Both the position numbers and the translations under genes were made by a program. From the IMG/VR virus record IMGVR_UViG_3300006919_000022, positions 1 through 35,463 of that record: a DNA stretch of 35,463 bases. One strand, written 5' to 3'. The notes below the pieces were generated by a model that was not told where the DNA came from, did not search any database, and saw only the letters and a program-made list of their open reading frames with translations. Shown here piece after piece: positions 1-8,692 of the stretch. This DNA comes from a virus. How positions within the stretch are numbered: position 1 is the stretch's first letter; every line of letters starts with the position of its first letter.

Positions 1-123
1 TCCATCACAACCAACTGGATGTTACAATACAATTCAGATGCATACCTTTACGGTAGCCTGATGCACGCAGCCCCATACCTGGGAGAAGATCAGCGTGCGC
101 AAATCTGGGCGTCGTTGTATAAA
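1..123. repeat. Left copy of 123-bp terminal direct repeat
   Basis: Bases 1-123 are identical to 35341-35463. The repeat lies inside a protein-coding gene (the adaptor), and joining the two copies restores one uninterrupted reading frame. The simplest reading is an assembly overlap from a circular or terminally redundant phage genome, so one copy should be dropped, giving 35,340 bp. A true packaged terminal repeat in the middle of a head gene would be unusual. Confidence 0.95.
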
Positions 124-207
124 AACGCAATAGATGCTATAAATCTTGAAGATGATAAAGCCAAGGCGAGCGGCGCAGCCCATCGCATGAGAATTAGGAG
201 CTTCTGA
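1..207 (+). CDS. Head-to-tail adaptor protein, C-terminal part (starts at 34930)
   Basis: This is the last 68 codons of the adaptor gene that begins at 34930. The frame is open from base 1 and ends at TGA 205-207, which overlaps the ATG of the next gene. An internal ATG at 19 should not be taken as the start. The tail segment (residues about 138-205) is helical and ends in a basic stretch, HRMRIRSF. The cut is only an effect of where the circular genome was opened. Confidence 0.8.
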   Translation, partial: SITTNWMLQYNSDAYLYGSLMHAAPYLGEDQRAQIWASLYKNAIDAINLEDDKAKASGAAHRMRIRSF

Positions 208-638
208 TGGCAAGTTTTACGAAGGTAAATGATTTCGTCAAAAATATGGCGAACGCGATGGATTTAGACGCAGACACGTTGGCGGTTGCATTGTCTAACA
301 CTGATCCAACAGCGGGAACAGATGTAACAGCAGATGGCAACGGCGTTTTAGCGAACATCAGCGAAATCTCTTACACAAACCTGTCATCGCGCACACTGAC
401 TACGGTCACAAGCACACAGACAGGCGGCACATACAAGCTATCTGCGGATGACTTGACGCTAACTGCATCAGGTGGCTCAGTAGCAGCGTTTCGCTATGTT
501 GTGATCTACAACGACACGCCAACATCACCAGCCGATCCTGTGATCGGATATTACGACTATGGGACATCCTTGACCTTGAACGATGGTGATACATTCACAA
601 TCGACATTGGGACAAACGGCATCCTAACAATGGCATAA
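207..638 (+). CDS. Putative virion structural protein
   Basis: 143 aa; the start overlaps the preceding stop (TGATG), so it is translationally coupled to the adaptor. The first 30 residues look helical and the rest is Thr/Gly/Ser-rich beta-type sequence without Cys. I do not recognise a named domain. Similar small beta proteins are found between adaptor and fiber genes of marine podoviruses, and the place in the late operon suggests a minor tail or head-decoration protein. That role is inference from position only. Confidence 0.6.
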   Translation: MASFTKVNDFVKNMANAMDLDADTLAVALSNTDPTAGTDVTADGNGVLANISEISYTNLSSRTLTTVTSTQTGGTYKLSADDLTLTASGGSVAAFRYVVIYNDTPTSPADPVIGYYDYGTSLTLNDGDTFTIDIGTNGILTMA

Positions 639-650
639 TGGAGGGTCATC

Positions 651-2672
651 ATGGCTAAACTTTTTAACAGGGCCAAGATGACGACATCCACTACTGGTAG
701 CGGCACAGTCACTCTTGGTGGTGCGTCTGTGGGCTACCAATCATTCGCAGATGCGGGTGTTTCTGATGGTGATGTCGTTCAATACGTTATTGAGGAAGGT
801 GGCAATTTTGAGATTGGCACGGGTACTTATAGCGCAACTGGCACATCACTAACACGCAGCCCGACAGAAAGTAGCAACTCAAATGCAGCTATCAGCTTGG
901 GTGGAGCGGCAACCGTATCTATCACGGCGGTTGCTGATGACCTTAATCGCTTGCAGTACGAAGGTTCTACTAAGGTTGCGCCTACGTCAACGGGTGCTAC
1001 GGTAACAGGAAATCTAGCTGTCACTGGCACGGTAGACGGGCGCGATGTTGCAACGGATGGCACAAAGCTAGATGGCATTGAAGCAGGCGCAGATGTAACC
1101 GACACTGCAAACGTCACAGCGGCAGGCGCTTTGATGGACAGTGAGGTGACAAACCTTGCACAAGTAAAAGCGTTTGATAGCTCAGATTATGCGACAGCGG
1201 CACAGGGTACGACAGCGGATGCGGCATTAGCGCGTTCTGGCGGTACTATGACAGGTGCCATTACGTTTGCATCGGGTCAGACGTTTGATGGTCGTGATGT
1301 ATCTGCGGATGGTTCGAAGCTAGACGGTATCGAAAGCGGTGCGACAGCGGATCAAACTGCTGCTGAAATTAGGTCGCTTGTAGAAAGCGCGACAGACAGT
1401 AACGTATTTACTGATGCTGACCACACAAAGCTGAACGGGATTGAAACGGGCGCTACGCAAGATCAAACAGCCGCAGAAATATTAACAGCGATCAAGACAG
1501 TAGACGGTTCAGGTTCAGGGCTAGATGCGGATACGCTAGATGGTAGCCATGCAAGTGCATTCTTGACGGGCAACCAGACAATTACGCTGTCAGGTGATGT
1601 GAGCGGCTCTGGTACAACATCAATTTCAGTTTCTCTAGCATCTGATAGCGTAGGTGCAGCAGAGATTGCAGCAAATGCGGTTGGCGCGTCTGAGCTAAAC
1701 GTAACAGGTAACGGTACAACATCACAGTTTTTGCGCTCTGACGGTGATGGCACATTCACTTGGGCAACGCCTACAGACACTAATACTACTTATTCTGCTG
1801 GGACAGGGTTATCATTAAGTAGCACTACTTTCAGTCACTCTGATACCTCTACTCTGTCTGGTACATACGGTTCAACAGCAGACGGTACAAAGATTGACCA
1901 GATTACTGTTGATGCTTTAGGCCACGTCACAGCTATTACAACAGGTGCAACAGGTGACATTCAAGGTGTTACTGCTGGGTCTGGTCTTACTGGTGGTGGT
2001 ACATCAGGTACAGTAACTATTAGCCACGCAGATACATCTTCACAAGCATCTGTGAACAACTCTGGTCGTACTTATATCCAAGACATTACGCTAGACACTT
2101 ATGGTCACATCACAGGTATTACATCTGCGACTGAGACTGTTGTAAACACAAATACAACGTATTCAGCGGGGACAGGTTTAGACTTATCGGGCACAACTTT
2201 CAGTATCGAAAGTGATTTGCGTGGCGAAGTCACACTTATGGGGAACAGCACATCAAACTACATTCAGTCAACTAATACAAAAGTAGCGTTTTACTTTGGT
2301 GGTCTTGAAGAATTTAGATTTGATAGTTCAGGAAATCTTCATGCAGACGGAAACGTAGTTACTAACTCAACAACGATTTCGTCAGACGAAAACCTAAAAG
2401 ATAACATAAAGATTGTGGATGGTGCATTGAGTAAGCTGCATCAGCTTCGCGGTGTTACATTTGATTGGAAGCGGGACGGTCAGTCTAGCGCAGGGGTTAT
2501 TGCGCAAGATGTTATGAAAGTTATGCCAGAAGCAGTTTTGAGTGTTGAAGGGTTGAAGAACAACGAAAGCCACCTCACGGTAAATTATTCTGCGCTAACA
2601 TCTATTTTGATCGAAGCAATCAAAGAACAGCAAGAGCAAATCGACGCTTTGAAGAAACAACTTAATGGCTAA
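651..2672 (+). CDS. Tail fiber with C-terminal peptidase S74 chaperone domain
   Basis: 673 aa, start preceded by GGAGGGTC. The N-terminal 100 residues are a beta-rich attachment-like region. The middle is repetitive fiber sequence: three copies of a K-L-D/N-G-I-E-x-G-A motif (around residues 138, 222 and 267) and two NTTYSAGTGL segments (around 380 and 505). The C-terminus carries the intramolecular chaperone: the SDENLKDNI motif starts at about Ser578, followed by the GVIAQDV segment. In this family the chaperone drives fiber trimerisation and then cleaves itself off at the conserved Ser. The protein likely recognises the host surface. The DNA here is visibly AT-richer than the genome's core genes. 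Confidence 0.9.
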   Translation: MAKLFNRAKMTTSTTGSGTVTLGGASVGYQSFADAGVSDGDVVQYVIEEGGNFEIGTGTYSATGTSLTRSPTESSNSNAAISLGGAATVSITAVADDLNRLQYEGSTKVAPTSTGATVTGNLAVTGTVDGRDVATDGTKLDGIEAGADVTDTANVTAAGALMDSEVTNLAQVKAFDSSDYATAAQGTTADAALARSGGTMTGAITFASGQTFDGRDVSADGSKLDGIESGATADQTAAEIRSLVESATDSNVFTDADHTKLNGIETGATQDQTAAEILTAIKTVDGSGSGLDADTLDGSHASAFLTGNQTITLSGDVSGSGTTSISVSLASDSVGAAEIAANAVGASELNVTGNGTTSQFLRSDGDGTFTWATPTDTNTTYSAGTGLSLSSTTFSHSDTSTLSGTYGSTADGTKIDQITVDALGHVTAITTGATGDIQGVTAGSGLTGGGTSGTVTISHADTSSQASVNNSGRTYIQDITLDTYGHITGITSATETVVNTNTTYSAGTGLDLSGTTFSIESDLRGEVTLMGNSTSNYIQSTNTKVAFYFGGLEEFRFDSSGNLHADGNVVTNSTTISSDENLKDNIKIVDGALSKLHQLRGVTFDWKRDGQSSAGVIAQDVMKVMPEAVLSVEGLKNNESHLTVNYSALTSILIEAIKEQQEQIDALKKQLNG

Positions 2673-2690
2673 TAGTGAAAGGACACGAAG

Positions 2691-3326
2691 ATGGCTATAC
2701 AGGTAGGCGGCTCAACCGTCATAAACAACAGCTTGCAGTTGCAAAATATTGCAAGTTTAGACAGCACGACAACCGCAACGATTGGTGCTGCGGCTGGTGG
2801 TGGTTTTGAGTTTATTGGTGAAACGACGATAACATCAGACACAAGTTACATCGACTACACGTTTCCATCAGGCTACAAAGGATTTAAGTTTATTCTGAAT
2901 CAGATGTGCCATCAAGACTCTAATGCTAATACTTACAGAGAATGTCGTGTAAGACTTACCAACAGTAGTGGTACGCTTATAACAGACAGCACACAGTACT
3001 TAAACGCAAACGCAAACAGATCAGGTATGAACCTAAGTTATTGGTGGGGAGCAGGGGGTAGCAACGGCGGTTATTATATGGGTGAACCATCATCCCCCAG
3101 AACAACTCTTCATTTAGAGGTATGGAACCCGTTGGATTCAAGCAAAGCGACTTGGGCTAGGGGCTGGCAGCTAGGTCTATTTTATATTAACTTCAATCAA
3201 GATTACATGGGTGAGAATTACCATATAATGAAAGACCCAGCGCAAAACAATGGTATACGTTTTTATCCTTCTTCTGGTCAATTTGATTCGACGATGCAAG
3301 GTTATCAAATATGGGGGTACAAGTAA
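2691..3326 (+). CDS. Putative tail fiber-associated protein
   Basis: 211 aa, start preceded by AAAGGACACGAAG. The N-terminus (MAIQVGGSTVINNSLQLQN) has the short beta pattern often seen where phage fibers attach to the tail. A Gly-rich hinge at about residues 33-40 leads to an aromatic, Asn-rich beta domain (many Trp, Tyr and Asn, one GGSNGGYYMG loop). No named domain is recognised; the C-terminal part could be a receptor-binding head. It sits between the S74 fiber and a tail assembly chaperone-like gene, and its base composition is low in GC, as is common for exchangeable host-range genes. Confidence 0.6.
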   Translation: MAIQVGGSTVINNSLQLQNIASLDSTTTATIGAAAGGGFEFIGETTITSDTSYIDYTFPSGYKGFKFILNQMCHQDSNANTYRECRVRLTNSSGTLITDSTQYLNANANRSGMNLSYWWGAGGSNGGYYMGEPSSPRTTLHLEVWNPLDSSKATWARGWQLGLFYINFNQDYMGENYHIMKDPAQNNGIRFYPSSGQFDSTMQGYQIWGYK

Positions 3327-3583
3327 TGCCTAAAGCGTTAGTAGATGGTGTATATGTAGACATTACAGATGAAGAAGCTGCGGCGGTTCAGTACGCCCCT
3401 GTAGAAGCTGAAGAGGCAGCGGTGCGGGCTAGGAGAGACGTTCTCCTATCAGAAACCGATTGGTGGGCAATGTCTGACCGCACGATGACCCAAGCTGAGA
3501 TAGATTACCGTCAGGCTTTGCGTGATGTACCAGCACAAGCAGGGTTTCCTGAAAACGTAACGTGGCCTACTAAACCTGAATAG
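3326..3583 (+). CDS. Phage tail assembly chaperone-like protein
   Basis: 85 aa from the ATG that overlaps the preceding stop (TAATG); an in-frame ATG 15 bases upstream is less likely. The C-terminal half has the order R-R-D-x-L-L-x-E-T-D-W, then Y-R-Q-A-L-R-D-V-P, then GFP and WP. That is the recognisable core of the Phage_tail_APC family (Mu gp-like, common next to fiber genes). Members of this family help fiber proteins fold or attach. The coupling to the upstream fiber gene supports this. Confidence 0.75.
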   Translation: MPKALVDGVYVDITDEEAAAVQYAPVEAEEAAVRARRDVLLSETDWWAMSDRTMTQAEIDYRQALRDVPAQAGFPENVTWPTKPE

Positions 3584-3593
3584 GATGTAATTT

Positions 3594-4436
3594 ATGCTTG
3601 GCTTTACCCCCATAGCCGCAACCCCGCTAGGCGCAACAAGCGCATTGCAGGGTCTGACGTTTGAATTAGACGCAGGCAGCTATGCGGTAAGCTATCAAGG
3701 TGCAGGCAAGCTAATTACAGACGTAGCACCTACAGGCGTATTTACGCTAGATGGTCGCGCGGTTGATTTCACAAAAATAATGAGCGTGGCGGTTGATGCT
3801 GGCACGTTTACCCTTACTGGCCAAGACGCAGGGTCAACACGCGGTTATGCGTTAAAGACTACGACAGGGTCTTACACGGTCACGGGACAAGATCAGACGT
3901 ACATTGTGCATGTCAGTATCCTAGCAGACGCGGGTACATTTACCGTCACAGGCCAAGAAATCGATGTAGACATCAGCGAAATTGTAACTGCGGGATCGTA
4001 CACGATCACTGGCCAAGATGTCGGATTGTTTGCCGCATACAACATAGGCGTAGACAGCGGGACGTTTACAGTAACTGGCCAAGAAATAGACGTTGATATC
4101 TCTGAAAGTTTTGATGCTGGATCGTTTACTTTAACTGGCAATGACATCGGCACAGTCATAGCAATGAATGTCGATCTAGCGTCAGGTTCGTTTGCACTGA
4201 CAGGCGAGGATGCGGCATTCTCTGTTGGTGTTAAGCTAGTTGCTGCAAACGGCTCTTATACTGTAACAGGGCAGGATATTACAGTTAACATCGCCATGAA
4301 CATCGATGCTCTATCTGGTTCGTATTCCTACACGGGCAAAGACATCATTGTGCGCGGCTGGCTGCGGCCCGTTCTTGACGCAGAGATTTGGACAGAGGTG
4401 CTTACCCAACCCGAAATATGGACGGACGCAGCATAG
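3594..4436 (+). CDS. Repeat protein with about eleven GTFTVTGQ-type units
   Basis: 280 aa. After a short N-terminus beginning MLGFTPIAATPLGA, nearly the whole protein is made of 20-22-residue repeats with consensus [A/S]G[S/T][Y/F]T[V/L]TGQ[D/E]. I count about eleven units between residues 26 and 255. Two units share the identical stretch GTFTVTGQEIDVDISE but use many different codons, so the duplication is old and the protein sequence is conserved. A repeating beta-strand rod or sheet is likely. The C-terminus is different and Trp-containing (EIWTEVLTQPEIWT). It is probably a minor tail or fiber-like virion protein; no named family is recognised with certainty. Confidence 0.7.
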   Translation: MLGFTPIAATPLGATSALQGLTFELDAGSYAVSYQGAGKLITDVAPTGVFTLDGRAVDFTKIMSVAVDAGTFTLTGQDAGSTRGYALKTTTGSYTVTGQDQTYIVHVSILADAGTFTVTGQEIDVDISEIVTAGSYTITGQDVGLFAAYNIGVDSGTFTVTGQEIDVDISESFDAGSFTLTGNDIGTVIAMNVDLASGSFALTGEDAAFSVGVKLVAANGSYTVTGQDITVNIAMNIDALSGSYSYTGKDIIVRGWLRPVLDAEIWTEVLTQPEIWTDAA

Positions 4437-4469
4437 CGTGATATCTTGCGTTTAACAAAGGATTAAAAC

Positions 4470-4832
4470 ATGCCACTTACCATAACAAAACCAGTCCCGG
4501 GCGGCGATGCTGATGCGTGGGGCGATAAAATTAACACCGCCCTTGATGAAATCGTTGACGCCGTAAACGGCAATGATGCCAACACGCCATTAAACCTTCT
4601 TGATGGCGCAACGGCTGAAACAGTAGTAAATAGTAAAGCTGTTATTTATGGGAATGCTGGAGAAGTTGTCGCAACATCTCTTGCCTTAGATAACGCAAAT
4701 GGTGATTGGACGTTTGAGGTTTCGTCGGACAAGCTAATCATTAAATACGGCGGCACGGCTAAGCTAGAAATAGACACAGACGGAAATTTTAAAGCTGTCG
4801 GCAATGTAGAAACGAACGGCACTATTTCGTAA
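4470..4832 (+). CDS. Small putative tail protein
   Basis: 120 aa with AAAGGATT upstream of the ATG. The first 40 residues (starting MPLTITKPVPGGDADAWGDK) contain a helix that resembles the start of many phage fiber-tip proteins. The remainder is beta-rich with the pattern K-L-E-I-D-T-D-G-N-F-K-A-V-G-N-V, also common in fiber or spike subunits. It could be a short fiber or a hub for the larger fiber. Function is inferred from pattern and neighbours only. Confidence 0.6.
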   Translation: MPLTITKPVPGGDADAWGDKINTALDEIVDAVNGNDANTPLNLLDGATAETVVNSKAVIYGNAGEVVATSLALDNANGDWTFEVSSDKLIIKYGGTAKLEIDTDGNFKAVGNVETNGTIS

Positions 4833-4845
4833 GGAGCGCCAATCA

Positions 4846-6756
4846 ATGGCACTGATACCGCTAGACATTCCGGCAGGATTTTATCGAAATGGTACGGACA
4901 TCGAGCAGGCAGGACGCTGGCGCGATGGATCTCTCGTGCGCTGGCGCGACAATTCATTACGCCCAATCGGCGGATGGCGAGATCGTAAGACGTCTTTTTG
5001 CACAAATCCAGTTCGCGGGATGCACGCATGGGAAGATAATACAGCCAACACATGGTTAGCGGGCGCGTCTCATGACGCAATTATTGTTATGACGGGCGCG
5101 GGCACTACAACAGATTTAACACCACTAGATTTGGCGACAGGTAGAGAGGACGCGGCGGCCAATGTTGGTTATGGAGGCGGTGCGTATAACACTGGAATAT
5201 ACGGCCAGCCAAGGCAGATAACACAAAACACTGTACCGCTAGAAGCAACCACAGTATCACTAGATAACTGGGGCGAATATCTACTTGCGTGTCACTATGA
5301 TGATGGACGCATACTGGAATGGCAAACCTCAACGGGGCTAGGTGACGAGTTAGTTTCGAACGGTGATTTTTCAACGATACCAGATACGTCATGGGATAAC
5401 GGGGGCGGTTTTTGGACAATTGCTAGTACAGGGACATACCCATACGCAGCAAGACACGAAAACCCCGGCCAGCAACAATTAACGCAAGAGATTAGCGTAA
5501 ACGCGGCAGAGCATCGCTTAACCTTTGATGTTGGCGGCCTTGGTAATAAAAGTGTAGTTGTTAAGGTGGGCGTCGATATCGACGGTGCGGGTGAAGTTTT
5601 GTATTTAAACGAAACAGTGCAAAATGGCTCGCACAGCTATGATTTCGACATCACAGACGCTGGAACAGTCACAATAATGTTTTACAAGTCTACATTTACA
5701 AACCCAGGTTCAGACACCCCAGAATTTTACATTGATAATGTTAGCCTGAAGAATTTTGCAACCTTAGCGGCAGTTCAGAACGCCCCTACAGACAACCTTG
5801 GCATAGTCGTAACCGAAGAGCGTTTTGTGTTTGCTCTTGGCGCGGGCGGCAATCCTCGCAAAGTGCAGTGGTGCGATTTTGAGAACAATACAGTGTGGAC
5901 GCCGTCGACAACTAATCAAGCGGGATCTCAGGAGCTGCAAACGTCTGGACAAATTATGCTAGGCATACGCACGCGTGGGCAAACGCTAATCCTGACAGAC
6001 ATAGACGCGCACGCGGCTCGATACTCAGGGCCGCCGTATATCTACAATTTCCAGAGAGTAGGCACGTCGTGCGGCGCCATATCGCGTAAGGCGGCATCCG
6101 ACGTCGACATGGGCGTATTCTGGATGGGCGATAGCGGGTTTTTCCGCTTTGATGGCAATTCAGTTTCTGAGCTAGGTTGCGATGTCCACGACTATGTTTT
6201 TGGCGACATAAACTTAGGCCAGAAATCAAAGATATGGTCTGTCGCAAATAGCAAGCACGGCGAGATTTGGTGGTTCTACTGCTCGTCAAGTGCAACCGAG
6301 ATTGATCGGTATGTCGCGTTTGACTACAAGGAAAACCACTGGCTAATCGGCGATCTGTCCCGCACGTCAGGCGTTCCGGGAGGAGTGTTTTCATACCCTA
6401 TTCTGGCGGGACATAACGCAGACAGCGATTTATATGATCACGAGGTCGGCGTAAACTTTGACGGCGCCACGACGTTTGCTGAGACGGGACCCATGAGCGT
6501 TGGAAATGGCGACAATATAACCAAGATTACAAAACTACTGCCTGACGAGAAGACGCAGGGGGACGTCAGCGTGACGTTCAAGACGCGCTTCTATCCAAAC
6601 GAAGCAGACGCAACGCACGGGCCATTTACTCCTGCTAACCCAACGTCTGTGCGTTTCTCAGGACGCCAATTTAGGATGCGTGTCGAGGGCGAGAGGTTGG
6701 CTGATTGGCGCGTTGGCACTATGCGCGTTGATGCAGTGTCTGGAGGGACGCGCTAA
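4846..6756 (+). CDS. Putative tail nozzle / DNA-stabilisation protein with inserted jelly-roll domain
   Basis: 636 aa, strong ribosome site AAGGAG. The opening residues (MALIPLDIPAGFYRNGTD, then RWRDGSLVRWRD) are a hallmark of a structural protein found in many marine podoviruses. I take it as the nozzle or P22 gp10-like packaged-DNA stabilisation protein, which folds as a beta-propeller around the tail channel. Residues about 167-303 (bases about 5344-5755) interrupt this: they begin ELVSNGDFS and end FYIDNVSLK, the typical ends of a carbohydrate-binding jelly-roll (CBM4/9-like). The stretch before (GRILEWQTSTG) and after (VQNAPTDNLGIVVTEE) reads as one continuous propeller. The insert may decorate the tail with a sugar-binding lobe. 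The exact family is inferred. Confidence 0.65.
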   Translation: MALIPLDIPAGFYRNGTDIEQAGRWRDGSLVRWRDNSLRPIGGWRDRKTSFCTNPVRGMHAWEDNTANTWLAGASHDAIIVMTGAGTTTDLTPLDLATGREDAAANVGYGGGAYNTGIYGQPRQITQNTVPLEATTVSLDNWGEYLLACHYDDGRILEWQTSTGLGDELVSNGDFSTIPDTSWDNGGGFWTIASTGTYPYAARHENPGQQQLTQEISVNAAEHRLTFDVGGLGNKSVVVKVGVDIDGAGEVLYLNETVQNGSHSYDFDITDAGTVTIMFYKSTFTNPGSDTPEFYIDNVSLKNFATLAAVQNAPTDNLGIVVTEERFVFALGAGGNPRKVQWCDFENNTVWTPSTTNQAGSQELQTSGQIMLGIRTRGQTLILTDIDAHAARYSGPPYIYNFQRVGTSCGAISRKAASDVDMGVFWMGDSGFFRFDGNSVSELGCDVHDYVFGDINLGQKSKIWSVANSKHGEIWWFYCSSSATEIDRYVAFDYKENHWLIGDLSRTSGVPGGVFSYPILAGHNADSDLYDHEVGVNFDGATTFAETGPMSVGNGDNITKITKLLPDEKTQGDVSVTFKTRFYPNEADATHGPFTPANPTSVRFSGRQFRMRVEGERLADWRVGTMRVDAVSGGTR

Positions 6757-7415
6757 TGCCAAGTCCGTCGCTCCCACCGATAGGCCCGGACTTAGCTCAG
6801 TGGGGTCGGCAGCTAACGCAATATTTGCAGACCAATCTGGCAAAGCTAGGATTCAAGACGACTGCCGACAGCCCAGCCGAAGACGGCGTTATTTTGTGGG
6901 ATCGCGCTAATAAGTACCCCGTCGTATCCAAGGACGGAGCGTTTGTGCAAATCGTCCTAGAGGATGGCCACGCATCGCTGTACCGCACAACGGACGTCAT
7001 AGCGGCCGCAGTAAACACTGCATACGCTATCCAGTATGACGCGCCGACGGGCAACGAGGGAATAACGCTAGACGGCACGGACGCCACGAAAATCGTATTT
7101 GAAAATGCGGGCGAATACCTACTGACGTTCTCAGCGCAGATATCTTCAACGTCGTCTAGCACGGTAAAATTTTACTTTTGGCCAAGGCTGAACGGCACCG
7201 ACGCGCCCAACAATACCATCGTTTACTCACTACACCAAAACGACGCGACGCAAGTGGTGTCGCGTGCGGCTAAGTTTGACGTGAGCGCGGGTGACTATTT
7301 ACAGGTCATGTGGGCAGTGGACAGCACGTCTGGCTATTTGGAAGCGATAGGCGCCACCGCGTTTTCCCCGGCGGCACCAGCAACCACGCTCCACATAACG
7401 CGCTTACATGGGTAG
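6756..7415 (+). CDS. Putative tail protein with C1q-like C-terminal domain
   Basis: 219 aa; its ATG overlaps the nozzle stop (TAATG). The N-terminal 60 residues contain an amphipathic helix (LAQWGRQLTQYLQTNLAKLG). From about residue 85 onward the pattern A-Y-A-I-Q-Y-D, G-I-T-L-D-G, F-E-N-A-G-E-Y-L-L-T-F-S-A-Q resembles the C1q/TNF-like trimeric jelly-roll found in phage tail tips. This would suit a trimeric tail or fiber component. The fold assignment is by pattern and is not certain. Confidence 0.6.
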   Translation: MPSPSLPPIGPDLAQWGRQLTQYLQTNLAKLGFKTTADSPAEDGVILWDRANKYPVVSKDGAFVQIVLEDGHASLYRTTDVIAAAVNTAYAIQYDAPTGNEGITLDGTDATKIVFENAGEYLLTFSAQISSTSSSTVKFYFWPRLNGTDAPNNTIVYSLHQNDATQVVSRAAKFDVSAGDYLQVMWAVDSTSGYLEAIGATAFSPAAPATTLHITRLHG

Positions 7416-7424
7416 GGTTCACGT

Positions 7425-7871
7425 TTGACCGATAATGTTGTAAAGTTGGAAAAAAGACAGGTCGTCAGAGTTGAGCCAATCGCGGAAGACGTCGACGTAG
7501 CGTTAGAGAAATCGCTGAAGATGTTGCTACCGTCAATTGAGGCATACGCCAGAAACGTATCGCTTGAGGACATTGTCGAGGATTTGCTTGAGCAGCGCAG
7601 CCTGCTATGGCACGTCTACATCGAGGACACGTTGGCCGCCGCGTTTACAACTAGCGTCGTGCGACACCCTCAGCGTCAAACGCTCTTCATTGAGTTTATG
7701 GGCGGCGTTGACATGAAAGTCTGGATGAAAGCGGCTTTGGCAGTATTGTCAGATGTTTGCAGAGCGGCAGGGCTTTCGGCGATTGAGGCGGATGGGCGAG
7801 TAGGCTTCAGTCGCTACGCAGAGAAAAATGGTTTTGTCGAAACGCATCGACACTTTGAAATGGAGATTTAG
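7425..7871 (+). CDS. GNAT-fold-like virion-module protein
   Basis: 148 aa starting at TTG 7425 (AGGG lies upstream; no in-frame ATG occurs before residue 33). The sequence runs helix, strand (WHVYIEDTLAAAFTTSV), strand (TLFIEFMGGV), helix, then FSRYAEKNGF near the end. This matches the late part of an acetyltransferase (GNAT) fold and looks like the small GNAT-like protein often found before internal virion protein genes in T7-like and marine podoviruses. No catalytic residues can be assigned. A virion assembly role is inferred from its position. Confidence 0.6.
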   Translation: MTDNVVKLEKRQVVRVEPIAEDVDVALEKSLKMLLPSIEAYARNVSLEDIVEDLLEQRSLLWHVYIEDTLAAAFTTSVVRHPQRQTLFIEFMGGVDMKVWMKAALAVLSDVCRAAGLSAIEADGRVGFSRYAEKNGFVETHRHFEMEI

Positions 7872-7873
7872 TC

Positions 7874-8686
7874 GTGGGCAGCAAATCAACGACAGTGTAC
7901 GAAACACAAAATACGACATCTGAAAAAAGGATGCCGGTGTTCCAAGAGGAGTTTCTAAAAGAGGATCTCCTCCCGGTTGCCCGCGAAATTGCAGGCAAGG
8001 AGTTCGAGGCTTACACGGGCGACCGTGTGGCGATGCCGACGGACTTGCAACAACAGGCGTACACTGGTTATGAGAATTTGGCACTGCCAGAATCCATGCG
8101 TGTCGCAATGGATCCCGCGGCGCGTCAGCAACGCCTCATGGAAATCCAAAATCAAATGGCGCCAGCGCTAAATCGCCAGTTTGCTCAGCAAGGCGTTGGC
8201 CAGCAGGCGCGAGCAATTCAGGCGGGAGCGTTTGGCGACCGTCGCGACGTATACGAGGGCGAGCGGCAAGCGGCGCTAGACGCCCAATCGTACAACCTAG
8301 CGGCGCAGGAGCTTGACCGCCAGGCGGCGCAGGGGCTGCAAGCGCTGCAAACTGAGCAGGCGATCCTAGGCGCGCAAATGGGCGCAGGAGAGGCGCGACG
8401 CACGCTAGAGCAGCAAGGATTAGACGTAGATTTTGCAGAGTTCATGCGCCAACAAAACTACCCGCTAACGCAATTTGGCGTCCTTACGGGCGCAGCCGGT
8501 GCGATCCCGTCGGGCTACGGCACAACGACAGGCACGTCGTCTGGGTTCTCGAACACAAGCGTGCGCGACCCATTAGCGGGCATCGGCATGGGATTGCAAG
8601 CGTTTGGCGGCTTGGGCATGGCGGGCTATGGGCCGTTTAGCGGGCTTGCCGGTCAAGGCCTAAAAGCTAACCCGCTAAGTTTCTAG
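7874..8686 (+). CDS. Putative internal virion / ejection protein (Gln/Ala-rich)
   Basis: 270 aa from GTG 7874, two bases after the previous stop. The central region (about 75-200) is a long Gln/Ala-rich helical segment with many QQ pairs, followed by a Gly-rich C-terminus (GIGMGLQAFGGLGMAGYGP) that could insert in a membrane. Small helical proteins with a Gly-rich tail, encoded just before two large helical proteins, are typical of podovirus ejection proteins that form a channel across the cell envelope. No domain is recognised by name. Confidence 0.6.
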   Translation: MGSKSTTVYETQNTTSEKRMPVFQEEFLKEDLLPVAREIAGKEFEAYTGDRVAMPTDLQQQAYTGYENLALPESMRVAMDPAARQQRLMEIQNQMAPALNRQFAQQGVGQQARAIQAGAFGDRRDVYEGERQAALDAQSYNLAAQELDRQAAQGLQALQTEQAILGAQMGAGEARRTLEQQGLDVDFAEFMRQQNYPLTQFGVLTGAAGAIPSGYGTTTGTSSGFSNTSVRDPLAGIGMGLQAFGGLGMAGYGPFSGLAGQGLKANPLSF

Positions 8687-8692
8687 GAGGCG

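Noticed and set aside
1-123. True packaged direct terminal repeat
   Set aside because: It lies inside a coding gene with no regulatory features and has the length of an assembly overlap; an artefact of a circular map is simpler.
1060-1480. Possible CRISPR-like repeat from the recurring K-L-D-G-I-E DNA segments in the fiber gene
   Set aside because: The three copies differ at DNA level, have unequal spacing and are in frame with the fiber; they are protein repeats. No CRISPR array was seen in the window.
3893-4159. Minus-strand frame opposite the repeat protein
   Set aside because: It simply mirrors the DNA repeats of the + strand gene.
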